A stretch of 64,000 nucleotides of DNA from Serratia liquefaciens ATCC 27592 (GCF_000422085.1 NC_021741.1:372001-436000), one strand, 5' to 3'. Positions 30,360-39,373 are shown, counted from the first letter of the stretch. Program-made: numbers and translations. The notes: generated by a model from the letters alone, not told the origin.

Positions 30360-31238
30360 TTAAGACACCAATTCCAGCCCCGCGACCCGGCGCCAGTAGC
30401 CGTTGCAGTCGGCTTGATCGGTGAGCGTTAACGGCTGCGCACCCTGCTCGTTGGCACGGAAACGTTCGACCAGAGCCAACGTCTCCGTGCTCTGCGGCGA
30501 CAGGCGCACGATGTCTACCAATCCCTGCATACCGCTCAATTCGTTACCCAGGTTATAACAGTAGCCGCTCATGGTCTGAATACCGTTGAGCACGAACACC
30601 TGTTGCTGTTCTTGGGAACGCATCATGCGGCCTTGCGGGTATTTGATGCAGCAGGTTTCGCATTCGTCCTTGGCGCGGTCTTCAGACCGTGCGGTGAAGC
30701 AGCGTGCCGAATAGGCCAGCGGCAGGTGGCCGTAGCTCAGCACTTCCACTTCAAACTGCTGGCGGAAGCCCAGTTCCTCGCATTGAGCCAACAGTTTGGC
30801 CAGCCAGTCGCGTGACAGCTCGACCGGCATACACCAGCGGGTCATGCCCTGGCGGTGCAGCAGACGCAGGGTGTAGGCGTTGTAGCAATTCAGCGCGTGA
30901 CCGGCGACGAACGGCAGGCCACGTTCCGCGGCCATGTTCACCGTGCCCAGATCGTTGGCTTCGATCAGGAATTCGCCGTTTTCCACATAACGCTTCAGTT
31001 CGTTCAGCTCGGACGGCGCCTGTAACAGTGCCAGGGTAGAGATCACCACCTGCTTGCCGCTGCGGGCTATCTCTTGCGCCAGCGCCAGCCAGTCTCCCAC
31101 CTTCATTTCACGCCGTTTGGTGCAGACGCTTTCACCGAGATAAATAATCTCCGCGCTGCTGTTTACCGCCTGCTGATAAAAACTCTCGACCTCGGTTTTT
31201 GGCCAGTAGTACAGCACCGGGCCTAATGCGTATTTCAT
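30360..31238 (-). CDS. ubiV: O2-independent ubiquinone hydroxylation protein UbiV
   Basis: 292 residues from ATG 31238 (MKYALGPVLYYWPKTEVE), the E. coli length. U32-peptidase-like barrel protein that holds a 4Fe-4S cluster; the cysteines are visible in LGESVCTKRREM and in the cluster AKDECETCCIKYPQG. With UbiU it hydroxylates ubiquinone precursors without oxygen, probably using prephenate as the oxygen donor. It follows ubiU after 11 bases with AGGAGGAC before the ATG, so they are one operon. Confidence 0.95.
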   Translation of the reverse strand: MKYALGPVLYYWPKTEVESFYQQAVNSSAEIIYLGESVCTKRREMKVGDWLALAQEIARSGKQVVISTLALLQAPSELNELKRYVENGEFLIEANDLGTVNMAAERGLPFVAGHALNCYNAYTLRLLHRQGMTRWCMPVELSRDWLAKLLAQCEELGFRQQFEVEVLSYGHLPLAYSARCFTARSEDRAKDECETCCIKYPQGRMMRSQEQQQVFVLNGIQTMSGYCYNLGNELSGMQGLVDIVRLSPQSTETLALVERFRANEQGAQPLTLTDQADCNGYWRRVAGLELVS

Positions 31239-31249
31239 GCGTCCTCCTG

Positions 31250-32245
31250 CTACTGCCATTTGCGGTGATAGGCACCGAGGGTGGTCTGGGTGCCTTCGGA
31301 CATCGAGCCGAGTGCCTCCATCCAGCCGACCTCGGCCTGATAAGCGGCCGGATCGGCCTGGCAGCGATCGATGGCCTGACGCCACACGCGGGCAACCTGG
31401 CTAACATAGGCCGGGCTGCGCTGGCGGCCTTCAATCTTTACCGAAGCGATATTGGCAGCCAGCAGTTCCGGCAGCAGTTCCAGCGTATTGAGGCTGGTGG
31501 GCTCTTCCAGCGCGTGGTAGCGCACGTCATCCACCAGATAGCGGCCCTTGCACAGCGTCGGGTAACCGGCATTTTCATCGTCCCGGTAGCGGTCGATCAG
31601 CACGCCGTTCAGGCGTGACTCCATACCCTGAGCCGTTTGCTGCCAGCGTACGTAGCGCGCCGGCGAACAGGCACCGACGGTATTGGGGGATTCGCCGGTC
31701 AGGTAAGAGGAGAGGTAGCAACGCCCCTCGGCCATGATACACAGGCTGCCAAAGGCGAAGACCTCCAGCGGCACAGGGCTGGTACGCGCCAACTGTTTAA
31801 CCTGGTGCATCGACAGCACGCGCGGCAGCACCACCCGACCGACGTCGAAATGGCGTTGGTAGAAGCGAATTGCCTCTTCGTTAGTGGCAGAAGCCTGCAC
31901 CGAAACGTGGCGCTCCAACTGCGGGTAACGTTCGGCGGCGTATTCCAGCATCGCCAAATCGGCGAGGATCAGCACGTCGGCACCCAACTGCGCCGCCATG
32001 TCTACCGCCCGTTGCCAGCGGGCATAGCCGTCTGGGTGGGCGAAGGTGTTGATGGCGATGTGCAGCTTGCGGTGGTGGCGATGGACGTACTCGACCGCTT
32101 CCTGCAGTTTTTTCTCGGTAAAGTTGAGGCCGGCAAAGTGGCGCGCGTTGGTATCATCTTTCAGGCCGATGTACACGGCGTCAGCGCCGTTATCCACCGC
32201 AGCCTTCAGGGCCGGCAGGTTACCGGCGGGACAAAGCAGCTCCAT
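31250..32245 (-). CDS. ubiU: O2-independent ubiquinone hydroxylation protein UbiU
   Basis: 331 residues from ATG 32245 (MELLCPAGNLPALKAAVD), equal to E. coli UbiU. U32 family; the 4Fe-4S cysteines fall in FGSLCIMAEGRCYLSSY, NTVGACSPARYVRW and YPTLCKGRYLV. It forms a heterodimer with UbiV. Divergent from ubiT, the third gene of the anaerobic ubiquinone route, with 254 bp between them that hold a perfect 11-bp inverted repeat. Confidence 0.95.
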   Translation of the reverse strand: MELLCPAGNLPALKAAVDNGADAVYIGLKDDTNARHFAGLNFTEKKLQEAVEYVHRHHRKLHIAINTFAHPDGYARWQRAVDMAAQLGADVLILADLAMLEYAAERYPQLERHVSVQASATNEEAIRFYQRHFDVGRVVLPRVLSMHQVKQLARTSPVPLEVFAFGSLCIMAEGRCYLSSYLTGESPNTVGACSPARYVRWQQTAQGMESRLNGVLIDRYRDDENAGYPTLCKGRYLVDDVRYHALEEPTSLNTLELLPELLAANIASVKIEGRQRSPAYVSQVARVWRQAIDRCQADPAAYQAEVGWMEALGSMSEGTQTTLGAYHRKWQ

Positions 32246-32415
32246 AGATTTATCCTGACTCAGCATGCACCCATGGCGGATGCGGGCTGTCACAATGTTT
32301 ACCGGTGACCGTTTTTAACCGGCAAACGCTAATCGGGAGGCAATTTTAGTGAAAGCGCGCTGAACAGGCTTTGATTTGAGGCAGCTTCTGGCGTATTGAT
32401 AAAGCTGGCGGCGAA

Positions 32416-32475
32416 ATGCACTATTTGTTGATATAGAGCGCTTCTGCCGTGCGCCACTGTGGCAAAATAGTGCAT
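32416..32475. repeat. Perfect 11-bp inverted repeat upstream of ubiT
   Basis: ATGCACTATTT (32416-32426) and AAATAGTGCAT (32465-32475) are exact reverse complements separated by 38 bp, 25-84 bp before the ubiT start in the ubiU/ubiT divergent region. Either a two-site operator (centre-to-centre 49 bp) or a transcribed stem. No canonical FNR site (TTGAT-N4-ATCAA) was seen in the same region. Confidence 0.6.
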
Positions 32476-32499
32476 CTGTGTTGAAAGGAGTGAACGACA

Positions 32500-33021
32500 G
32501 TGTTGGAACAATTACGAGCGCGCATTGTGCGCCAGGGGCCGTCGCTGCTGCGAGTACCGCTAAAATTCACGCCGTTTGCTTTGCAGCGCCAGCTTCTGGA
32601 ACAGGTGCTGGGCTGGCAGTTCCGCCAGGCGTTGGCGGATGGCGATTTGGAATTTCTCGAATCGCGCTGGTTAAAGATCGAAGTCCGCGATCTGGCGCTA
32701 CACTGGTTTATGACGGTAGAAAACGGCAAGCTGGTTGTCAGCCAACATGCCGAGGCTGATGTCAGCTTCAGCGGCGACGCCAACGATCTGATTCTTATCG
32801 CAGCGCGTAAGCAAGATCCCGATACGCTGTTCTTTCAGCGTCGGCTGCAGATTGAAGGGGACACCGAATTGGGCCTGTATGTAAAAAATCTGATGGACGC
32901 CATCGAGTTGGAAGCCATGCCGGCGCCATTGCGCCTGGGCCTGCTGCAACTGGCTGAATTTGTCGAAGCAGGGCTGCAGGAGGGCACGGTGCAAACTTCC
33001 CGTGTGCCGGTATCATGCTAA
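32500..33021 (+). CDS. ubiT: Ubiquinone anaerobic biosynthesis accessory factor UbiT
   Basis: 173 residues from GTG 32500, with AAAGGAG well placed upstream. SCP2 sterol-binding-like domain over most of the length (e.g. HWFMTVENGKLVVSQHAEADVSFSGDANDLI). It binds the hydrophobic quinone intermediates and supports UbiU-UbiV in ubiquinone synthesis without oxygen. It overlaps yhbS by 7 bases. The E. coli genes yhbT-yhbS have the same order. Confidence 0.93.
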   Translation: MLEQLRARIVRQGPSLLRVPLKFTPFALQRQLLEQVLGWQFRQALADGDLEFLESRWLKIEVRDLALHWFMTVENGKLVVSQHAEADVSFSGDANDLILIAARKQDPDTLFFQRRLQIEGDTELGLYVKNLMDAIELEAMPAPLRLGLLQLAEFVEAGLQEGTVQTSRVPVSC

Positions 33022-33518
33022 TCCGCGTAGAAATTCCGGTAGATGCCGCAGGGATCGACGCGCTGTTGCGTCGTGCCTTTGGGCGTGACGACGAGGCCGA
33101 TCTGGTGCAGCAACTGCGCGAAGATGGCCTGCTGACGCTGGGCATTGTCGCCACTGACGACGAAGGCGGCGTGGTAGGTTATGCGGCGTTCAGTCCGGTG
33201 GATGTGGCCGGGGAGGATCGCCAATGGGTCGGTCTGGCACCGCTGGCGGTGGACGAAAGCCTGCGTCGCCAAGGGCTGGGTGAAAAACTGATCTACGAAG
33301 GATTGGATTCGCTCAATGAGTTCAGCTATGCCGCAGTAGTGGTGCTGGGCGATCCCGCTTATTACGGCCGCTTTGGCTTTAAACCGGCTGCCGCCTACGG
33401 GCTGCAGTGCCGTTGGCCGGGCAGCGAAGCCGCCTTCCAGGTGTATCCGCTGGCGGAAAATGCTCTGGATGATGCGCGCGGGGCGGTGGAGTTTTCCGAG
33501 CCGTTTAACCGGTTTTAA
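33015..33518 (+). CDS. yhbS: GNAT-family N-acetyltransferase YhbS
   Basis: 167 residues, the E. coli length. The acetyl-CoA pyrophosphate-binding loop is [15 protein letters not shown] (RxxGxG/A type), and the C-terminal [14 protein letters not shown] is the usual YhbS signature. Substrate unknown. Translationally coupled to ubiT through a 7-base overlap. Its 3' end overlaps the convergent yhbQ by 14 bases. Confidence 0.93.
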   Translation: MLIRVEIPVDAAGIDALLRRAFGRDDEADLVQQLREDGLLTLGIVATDDEGGVVGYAAFSPVDVAGEDRQWVGLAPLAVDESLRRQGLGEKLIYEGLDSLNEFSYAAVVVLGDPAYYGRFGFKPAAAYGLQCRWPGSEAAFQVYPLAENALDDARGAVEFSEPFNRF

Positions 33519-33813
33519 TCTCAGCGTCCGGCAGTAAATGATCCAACGAAAGAGGCGGGTGATTCACCAGCCTCTCTTTTTGCGTTTTGCTCAGTTGCTT
33601 CACCCGATATTCCAGCCTTAGCGCTTTAGAACGATCCCCCGCCAGGCAGTGAAACGCCAACACCAGCTCGCCTTTGCCCCGCAGTGCCTTTGCACCTTTG
33701 CCAGCCTGATGCTGCGCCAGACGTCGTTCGACGTCGGTAGTAATGCCGGTATACAGCATGCCGTTAGGCAGACGCAGCATGTAAAGGTACCAGGAGGAGA
33801 GGGTATCGGTCAT
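33505..33813 (-). CDS. yhbQ: GIY-YIG nuclease-superfamily protein YhbQ
   Basis: 102 residues from ATG 33813 ([15 protein letters not shown]), with GGAGG in range upstream. UvrC N-terminal-like GIY-YIG fold: YLYML for the first motif and [18 protein letters not shown] for the second plus the catalytic Arg. The family is small single-domain nucleases with reported DNA damage or structure-specific activity; the role is unsettled. Its 3' end runs 14 bases into yhbS on the other strand. Confidence 0.92.
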   Translation of the reverse strand: MTDTLSSWYLYMLRLPNGMLYTGITTDVERRLAQHQAGKGAKALRGKGELVLAFHCLAGDRSKALRLEYRVKQLSKTQKERLVNHPPLSLDHLLPDAEIKTG

Positions 33814-33903
33814 GAATAAGCAGCGACTTCGGTGGTCAGGGTGGGAATATGATGGCATGTTCGCCGTCGTAATCCCACCCTGTCCGCCTGCGGATGATTA
33901 CGG

Positions 33904-35220
33904 TTAGCCTTTTTTGCCCGCCATTTCAAAGCGAGGTGAAACGAGGCCGTACAGCGTCCAGCCGAGGAAAGTGGCGATGGCACCCCACATCATGGCCTCT
34001 TCACCGGAACTGTAGAGCGCATAGAAGCTGTAAAGCGCGCCAATGCCGGCAATGATGTTGGCGATCCGCGCTTTTTTCTCCGGCACTTTCGCCACCTTCT
34101 GAATAATGATCAGCGCCGCCATCGACAAGATGTAGGGGATAATATTGGTCACCACGGCCAGGTTAACCAGCACGTTGAACTGCTTGTTCAACGAGGGGCT
34201 GATGGTCATCAGCGACAGCACGCTCTGGATAACGACGATGGTCAGCATGCCTTTGACCGGGGCGTCCGCCTTGCTGAGTTTCGAGAAGATTTTCGGGAAG
34301 AAACCGCTGTCGGCGGAAGATTTGAATACCTGAGCGATGGTGAACTGCCACCCCAGCAGCGACCCGACGCAGGACATGATCATCAGTGCCATGATGATCT
34401 TGCCGACCGTTGGGTTGAACATATGGGAAAACGCCAGCCCAAACGGCGCGGTGGAATTGGCCAGGTCCATATTCGGTACTATACCGGCGATCACGTTGGT
34501 CGAAACGATATAGATCACTGCGGCGCTAAGCGTACCGCCCAATACGGCGATCGGCACATTACGTTCTGGGTTCTCCACCACATCGGTATTGGCACAGGCG
34601 GATTCGAGGCCCAGGAAAGCCCATAGGGTCATGGAAATCGAAGCGCCAATGGCTTCAAAAGTTGGCACCTGATGCGGGTTCCACGCGGCGACGTAAGCGC
34701 TGCCGCTGAACCAGTGCCAGCCGATGATCGAAATCCCGACCACCGGGATGATGACGCCCCAAACGGTGATGCCGCTGATCCTGCCGGTAATGCGAGCGCC
34801 GCCGAAGTTGGCGACCGTGGCTAACCACAGCACACCAATGGTGGCGATACAGATCCCCAACGGGCTCAGGTTGGCGCCAAACAGCTCGGTACCGTAACCC
34901 ACGGCGGAAATGGCGATGGCGATATTGGCGATCAGTAACGAAACGCCGTAGGTATAGTTCGCCATAAAGTTGCCCGATTTGCCGAAGGCATATTCAGCAT
35001 AACCCCCCATGCCGCCGGATTTACGGCTGAACATCCCGCATTTGGCGAAGGCATAGGCCAGCGCCATTGAACCAACCGCAGTGACCAACCAGGAAACAAT
35101 AGAAATTGTGCCTACCTCGGCCAATTTGGTCGGCAGCATAATTATGCCGGACCCCATCATGTTGACGGCCGTCAGGATCGTTAACTGCACGACCCCCATT
35201 TTATTATTAGACTTACTCAT
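33904..35220 (-). CDS. potE: Putrescine/ornithine antiporter PotE
   Basis: 438 residues from ATG 35220 (MSKSNNKMGVVQLTILT) behind AGAGAATGATC. APC-superfamily carrier with 12 membrane helices; the start region VNMMGSGIIMLPTKLAEVG is the substrate-binding TM1. It exchanges external ornithine for internal putrescine during acid stress. Second gene of the speF-potE operon; 63 bases after the speF stop. Near-identical in sequence to E. coli PotE over most of its length. Confidence 0.95.
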   Translation of the reverse strand: MSKSNNKMGVVQLTILTAVNMMGSGIIMLPTKLAEVGTISIVSWLVTAVGSMALAYAFAKCGMFSRKSGGMGGYAEYAFGKSGNFMANYTYGVSLLIANIAIAISAVGYGTELFGANLSPLGICIATIGVLWLATVANFGGARITGRISGITVWGVIIPVVGISIIGWHWFSGSAYVAAWNPHQVPTFEAIGASISMTLWAFLGLESACANTDVVENPERNVPIAVLGGTLSAAVIYIVSTNVIAGIVPNMDLANSTAPFGLAFSHMFNPTVGKIIMALMIMSCVGSLLGWQFTIAQVFKSSADSGFFPKIFSKLSKADAPVKGMLTIVVIQSVLSLMTISPSLNKQFNVLVNLAVVTNIIPYILSMAALIIIQKVAKVPEKKARIANIIAGIGALYSFYALYSSGEEAMMWGAIATFLGWTLYGLVSPRFEMAGKKG

Positions 35221-35283
35221 GATCATTCTCTCTTTTATGATGCGATCTGGGCGGTGAATAATATTCACCGCCTTGTGAGGTCA

Positions 35284-37446
35284 TTAATTACTCATGACGT
35301 AGCCGTAAGCGCGATTCCAGCCATCTTCATCTTGTTGGATATAAACACCCTGCAATTCCGGTGCGAAACCAGGAAGTAAATTAATGCCTTCCTCCAATGC
35401 CAGGAAATAACGCTGTGCAGCGCCACCCCATATTTCTCCAGGGACGACACATAAAACACCCGGAGGGTAAGGTAGTGCACCCTCTGCCGCAATACGGCCC
35501 TCAGCCTTGGCCAATGAAACCAATTCGATATTGCCGCGGACAAATTCTGTATTGGCATCTTGCGGGTTCATGGCGACACGAGGGAAATAATTCTTGCGGA
35601 ACATCTCTTTTTGCAGTTCTTTAACATCGTAACTGACATAGAGATCGTGCATTTCTTGGCAAAGTTGACGCAGGGTATAATTCTTGTAGCGTTGCTCATT
35701 GCTTTTATATACCGCGGGCAGGACTTCACTGAGTAATGAATCCTGCTCGATGTGTTTTTCAAAGCGGGCAATCAGCGCCACCAGATGCTGCATTTTGGCG
35801 ATGTCTTCGGCCGGCGTGAGAAGGAACAGGATCGAGTTGAGATCGCATTTTTCCGGTACTATGCCGTTTTCGCGCAGATAGTTGGCCAAAATGGTCGCCG
35901 GAATGCCGAAGTCACTGTAGTTACCGCTCGCCGTGTCTATGCCCGGCGTGGTGAGCAACAGCTTGCAAGGGTCGACAAAATACTGCGATTCCGCATAGCC
36001 TTCAAAGGCATGCCACTTCTCGCCTGGCACAAAGTTGAAGAAGCGCAAATCGTTGGCCATTGTCTCGGTGTCATAAGACTGCCAGGGCTTGCCGTCGATC
36101 TGGTCTGGAACAAAAGGTTTGATTAACTGGCAGGTCTCCAGCAGCATTTTACGGGCTTCAATCCCTACGCGAACGCACTCCTTCCACAGGCGCTGACCGC
36201 TTTTCCCTTCATGCATTTTGGCATTGACGTCCAGAGCGGCAAACAGCGGATAGAACGGGCTGGTGGAAGCATGCAGCATAAAAGCGTTATTAAAGCGTTT
36301 ATGGTTGCAATAGCGACTTTGGCCTTTGATATGTTTGTCTTTTTTATGGATTTGTGAGGTTTGCGAGAAGCCGGCCTGCTGTTTGTGAACGGACTGGGTC
36401 ACAATGATCCCCGGGTCGTTTTCATTCAGTTCAAGCAGTAAAGGCGAACAATCTTTCATCATTGGGATGAATTGTTCGTAGCCCACCCAGGCGGAGTCAA
36501 ACAGGATGTAATCGCACAGGTGCCCAATCTTGTCGACCACTTGGCGAGCGTTGTAAATGGTGCCGTCGTAGGTGCCTAACTGGATGATTGCCAGACGGAA
36601 AGGCCGGGCCTCATTGGCACGTTCCGGCGCCACTTCGCGGATTTGCTGACGTAAATAACGTTCATCGAAGCAGTGCGCATCAATACCGCCGATAAAGCCA
36701 AATGGGTTGCGGGCGGTCTCCAGATACACCGGCGTTGCACCAGCTTGAATCAGTGCGCCATGGTGATTGGATTTATGGTTATTACGGTCGAACAACACTA
36801 AATCGCCGCGTGTTAACAGGGCGTTGGTCGCAACTTTGTTTGATGCCGAGGTCCCATTCAGCACGAAATAGGTCTTATCGGCGTTAAACACCTTGGCTGC
36901 GTGTTGCTGCGCGGCACAGGGTGCCCCCTCGTGGATCAATAAGTCGCCCAGTTTGACGTCCGCGTTGCACATATCGGAACGGAACAGCGTCTCGCCATAG
37001 AAATCAAAGAACTGACGTCCGGCCGGATGTTTACGGAAGAATTCACCGCCCTGATGGCCCGGACAGGCAAAGGTGGCGTTACCCATTTCGACATACTGCG
37101 TCAGCGTGTTGAAGAACGGTGGCAGCAGATCTTTTTCATATTTTACCGCCGCGGCCTCCAACTGCTTGCCGTAGAACTGGGTGTTTTTCCCGCAGAGTTC
37201 AAATACCCCGTGCAGCGCCGGTAATACGGCATTGTCCAACTCTTCTTCGCAGCAAACCGCCACAAACAGCGGGATGTTCAACCCGATCTCTTCGAGATGC
37301 GTCACCATGCCCTTCGTAACGTCCTCAACGGACAGCACAATGGCGGCGACATCATTGAAATCGCTCTGATGTACATCGACAATTTCACGTTCTGTTTCAA
37401 AGCAGCCCAGTGTTTTTTCATTAGCGGCAATTTTTAACTTTTTCAT
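35284..37446 (-). CDS. speF: Inducible ornithine decarboxylase SpeF
   Basis: 720 residues from ATG 37446 (MKKLKIAANEKTLGCF), slightly shorter than the 732 in E. coli. PLP fold-type I: N-terminal wing domain (~1-105), core with CPGHQGGEFF, substrate region GATPVYLETARNPFG and PLP lysine in SVHKQQAGFSQTSQIHKKD, then the C-terminal domain with PYPPGVLCVVPGEIWGG. It makes putrescine and CO2 from ornithine and uses up a proton, which protects against acid. It is controlled by a leader peptide gene (speFL) 269 bases upstream and a CRP-like site. Confidence 0.96.
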   Translation of the reverse strand: MKKLKIAANEKTLGCFETEREIVDVHQSDFNDVAAIVLSVEDVTKGMVTHLEEIGLNIPLFVAVCCEEELDNAVLPALHGVFELCGKNTQFYGKQLEAAAVKYEKDLLPPFFNTLTQYVEMGNATFACPGHQGGEFFRKHPAGRQFFDFYGETLFRSDMCNADVKLGDLLIHEGAPCAAQQHAAKVFNADKTYFVLNGTSASNKVATNALLTRGDLVLFDRNNHKSNHHGALIQAGATPVYLETARNPFGFIGGIDAHCFDERYLRQQIREVAPERANEARPFRLAIIQLGTYDGTIYNARQVVDKIGHLCDYILFDSAWVGYEQFIPMMKDCSPLLLELNENDPGIIVTQSVHKQQAGFSQTSQIHKKDKHIKGQSRYCNHKRFNNAFMLHASTSPFYPLFAALDVNAKMHEGKSGQRLWKECVRVGIEARKMLLETCQLIKPFVPDQIDGKPWQSYDTETMANDLRFFNFVPGEKWHAFEGYAESQYFVDPCKLLLTTPGIDTASGNYSDFGIPATILANYLRENGIVPEKCDLNSILFLLTPAEDIAKMQHLVALIARFEKHIEQDSLLSEVLPAVYKSNEQRYKNYTLRQLCQEMHDLYVSYDVKELQKEMFRKNYFPRVAMNPQDANTEFVRGNIELVSLAKAEGRIAAEGALPYPPGVLCVVPGEIWGGAAQRYFLALEEGINLLPGFAPELQGVYIQQDEDGWNRAYGYVMSN

Positions 37447-37537
37447 TTTCTCATTCTTCAGACAAAGGTATTCCACCGGCAAATAATTAAATCTGCCGTT
37501 AATACCTTATTAAAATAAAGGTGTACGAGAACCTGGC

Positions 37538-37705
37538 ATGCCGGAAGGCATTCCTGAGTTCACTCTATTATTTTGTGATGACGTTCTTATCCCATGAAGA
37601 TGAATTACGATGTTTTCCGCTGCGTAAGCAACAGCAGTTTATCTCTGTTGAACAGAGTGAAAAATAAGTCGTAATGATGTCTTGCGTTCGGAATAAGGAC
37701 GAACG
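37538..37705 (-). promoter_or_regulatory. speFL-speF leader RNA
   Basis: The 269-base stretch between speFL and speF has no other gene. A stem made of CGTTCG (37685-37690) and CGAACG (37700-37705) lies right after the leader peptide gene, and ATGCC-GGAA-GGCAT (37538-37551) lies close to speF. In E. coli and Salmonella, ribosome stalling on speFL in the presence of ornithine blocks Rho from ending transcription in this stretch; the layout is the same. Confidence 0.6.
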
Positions 37706-37715
37706 AGGAGGGAGG

Positions 37716-37820
37716 TTATCTGAAGTTAAAGAAAGCGAAGCTAAAGCAACTACGATGAGCCATCATCATAATATGGGTTGTGCGCCTGATATGCGCCATT
37801 TTTCTGTTGTTGTTTTCCAT
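37716..37820 (-). CDS. speFL: SpeFL, ornithine-sensing leader peptide
   Basis: 34 residues, found by reading the - strand. Start at 37820 behind AAGGTGG, stop TAA at 37716-37718. It begins MENNNRKMAHIRRTTHIMMM and ends with FAFFNFR. The length is the same as the E. coli SpeFL (orf34), and HIRRTTHIM, the AHR and the FFN near the end are shared. In E. coli the nascent peptide binds L-ornithine in the ribosome exit tunnel, stalls the ribosome and turns on speF-potE. The middle (MMMAHRSCFSFA) differs from E. coli (MKFAHRNSFDFH). Confidence 0.93.
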   Translation of the reverse strand: MENNNRKMAHIRRTTHIMMMAHRSCFSFAFFNFR

Positions 37821-37855
37821 TTCTAATCCACCTTTGTGAGTGAAAAGATGGCGCT

Positions 37856-37897
37856 ATTTTAACGCAGGCCTGAGCAAAATATGTGACATGCATCACG
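37856..37897 (-). promoter_or_regulatory. CRP-like site and -10 box upstream of speFL
   Basis: TGTGACATGCATCACG (37882-37897) matches the CRP consensus TGTGA-N6-TCACA except the last base. On the - strand, TAAAAT (37861-37856) follows after 20 bases with no good -35. The inferred start near 37849 puts the CRP site centre about 40-41 bases upstream, the class II position. The leader peptide ATG is about 29 bases from that start. Confidence 0.65.
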
Positions 37898-38252
37898 CAT
37901 ATACACCTTCAAGTAAATAACTATTCACTGGTTATGCATTGAGTTGCATAAGAATACCTCTGAAGAGTGATTATGCATGTAAATAGATTGATAACAAATA
38001 GCCCTTTCTGCCACCTGATTTTTTCTATGTGGGAGAAATAGCAAAAAAAATTGCGTTTAAGAGGGGCGTATAATGCGTAATTGAAGTGAGTTTGTTTTTA
38101 TTATGTTATAAGTCCATACAATGATATTTTGTATATAAATTCACTTTATCTGGGTTTTTATTCCTTTTTGATTTTTGACGACATTGTTGTTATTTGTGAC
38201 CCGCCTCAACAACACGGGTTAAGATGAAACAAGATAACGGGGAGAATTCACA
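37898..38252. other. AT-rich intergenic stretch between speFL and yhbP
   Basis: 355 bases without a convincing gene. It is much richer in A and T than the neighbouring coding DNA, with TATGCAT-type repeats near 37930-37980 and long T/A runs around 38040-38170. This kind of DNA is often bound by H-NS and may help keep speF silent. The end at 38239-38252 holds the GGGGAG ribosome-binding site of yhbP. Confidence 0.5.
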
Positions 38253-38687
38253 GTGACTATGACCGATGAGCATCAACCTATCGCACAGTTTCTCAGCAAG
38301 CAGCACGTACTGACGCTGTGCGCGGGAAACGGCATGGATATGTGGTGCGCCAATTGTTTCTACGTGTTTGACGCCGAGCGGATGGCGCTGTGGTTGATGA
38401 CCGAAACCCACACCCGTCACGGTGAGCTGATGCTGCAAAATGCCAGCGTGGTGGGCACCATAGCGCCGAAACCGAAGACCATCGCCTTGATCCGCGGCAT
38501 TCAGTATCGGGCGCAAGCGACGATGCTGAACGGTGAGCAGGAGGCGTTGGCACGGGCACGTTACTGTAAGCGTTTCCCGATAGCCAAGATGATGAAGGCG
38601 CCGGTCTGGCAGTTGGATCTGCAGGAGGTGAAGATGACTGACAACACCCTCGGTTTCGGTAAAAAGCTTCACTGGGCGCGGGTCTGA
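38253..38687 (+). CDS. yhbP: UPF0306 family protein YhbP
   Basis: 144 residues from GTG 38253, which has GGAG 8 bases upstream; ATG 38259 is two codons further but badly spaced. It matches the E. coli YhbP pattern: [34 protein letters not shown] and the C-terminal [13 protein letters not shown]. Split-barrel flavin-binding-like fold (pyridoxamine oxidase superfamily) is expected; the function is unknown. Next gene yraR is 47 bases downstream. Confidence 0.92.
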   Translation: MTMTDEHQPIAQFLSKQHVLTLCAGNGMDMWCANCFYVFDAERMALWLMTETHTRHGELMLQNASVVGTIAPKPKTIALIRGIQYRAQATMLNGEQEALARARYCKRFPIAKMMKAPVWQLDLQEVKMTDNTLGFGKKLHWARV

Positions 38688-38734
38688 ATACCGCAAACTA
38701 TACTTTTCAGCATCATCAATCAGCGGGAGGGCAT

Positions 38735-39373
38735 ATGGCACGGGTATTCATTGTCGGGGCAACTGGGTTGGTGGGTAATGCACTGTTGCATCTGCTGCAA
38801 CGTGATCCGCAGGTCACGGCGATCGTGGCGCCAACGCGCAAACCATTGCCGCCGAACGAAAAATTAGAGAACCCGGTAGGGGATGATTTGTTTGCGCTGC
38901 TGACTGAATGTGAACAGCCGGTCGATATGGTGTTTTGCTGCCTGGGGACGACCCGCCGCGAAGCCGGTAGCGACGCTAATTTCCATTATGTCGATTACAC
39001 CCTGGTGGTGGAAAGTGCGCTGACTGGCCGTCGGTTAGGGGCGCAGCATTGTCTGGCCGTCAGTGCGCTAGGCGCGAACAGGCGCTCTACGTTCCTCTAT
39101 AACCGCACCAAAGGGGAAATGGAGCAGGCGCTGCGTGAACAGAATTGGCCGCGCCTGACGCTGGTGCGGCCATCCATGCTACTGGGGTCACGGCCCTCGC
39201 CGCGTTTGCTAGAGCGCCTCACCGCGCCGCTGTTTAAATTGCTGCCCGGCAAATGGCGAGCGGTGAGTGCCAAAGACGTGGCGCAAACCCTGCTGGAACA
39301 GGCGTTCAGCCCTGGCAACGGCGTTAGGGTGCTGGAATCCGATCGGCTGCATTGTTACCGCAGTGCACGCTGA
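38735..39373 (+). CDS. yraR: NAD(P)-binding atypical SDR protein YraR
   Basis: 212 residues. Rossmann start GATGLVGNALL at 8-18; the segments DMVFCCLGTTRREAGS, TLVVESALTGRRLGAQH and YNRTKGEME (with the YxxxK pair) match E. coli YraR. Atypical short-chain dehydrogenase, related to human TIP30/HTATIP2. No known reaction. Its last 50 bases overlap the 3' end of phnP on the other strand. In E. coli its neighbour is yraQ; here the phn cluster separates them. Confidence 0.92.
   Translation: MARVFIVGATGLVGNALLHLLQRDPQVTAIVAPTRKPLPPNEKLENPVGDDLFALLTECEQPVDMVFCCLGTTRREAGSDANFHYVDYTLVVESALTGRRLGAQHCLAVSALGANRRSTFLYNRTKGEMEQALREQNWPRLTLVRPSMLLGSRPSPRLLERLTAPLFKLLPGKWRAVSAKDVAQTLLEQAFSPGNGVRVLESDRLHCYRSAR

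Noticed and set aside
32246..32499. FNR site between ubiU and ubiT
   Set aside because: Several TTGAT half sites are present, but none is followed at 4 bases by ATCAA.
37898..38252. Second small gene in the AT-rich gap upstream of yhbP
   Set aside because: Only very short frames with no ribosome-binding site or recognisable peptide.
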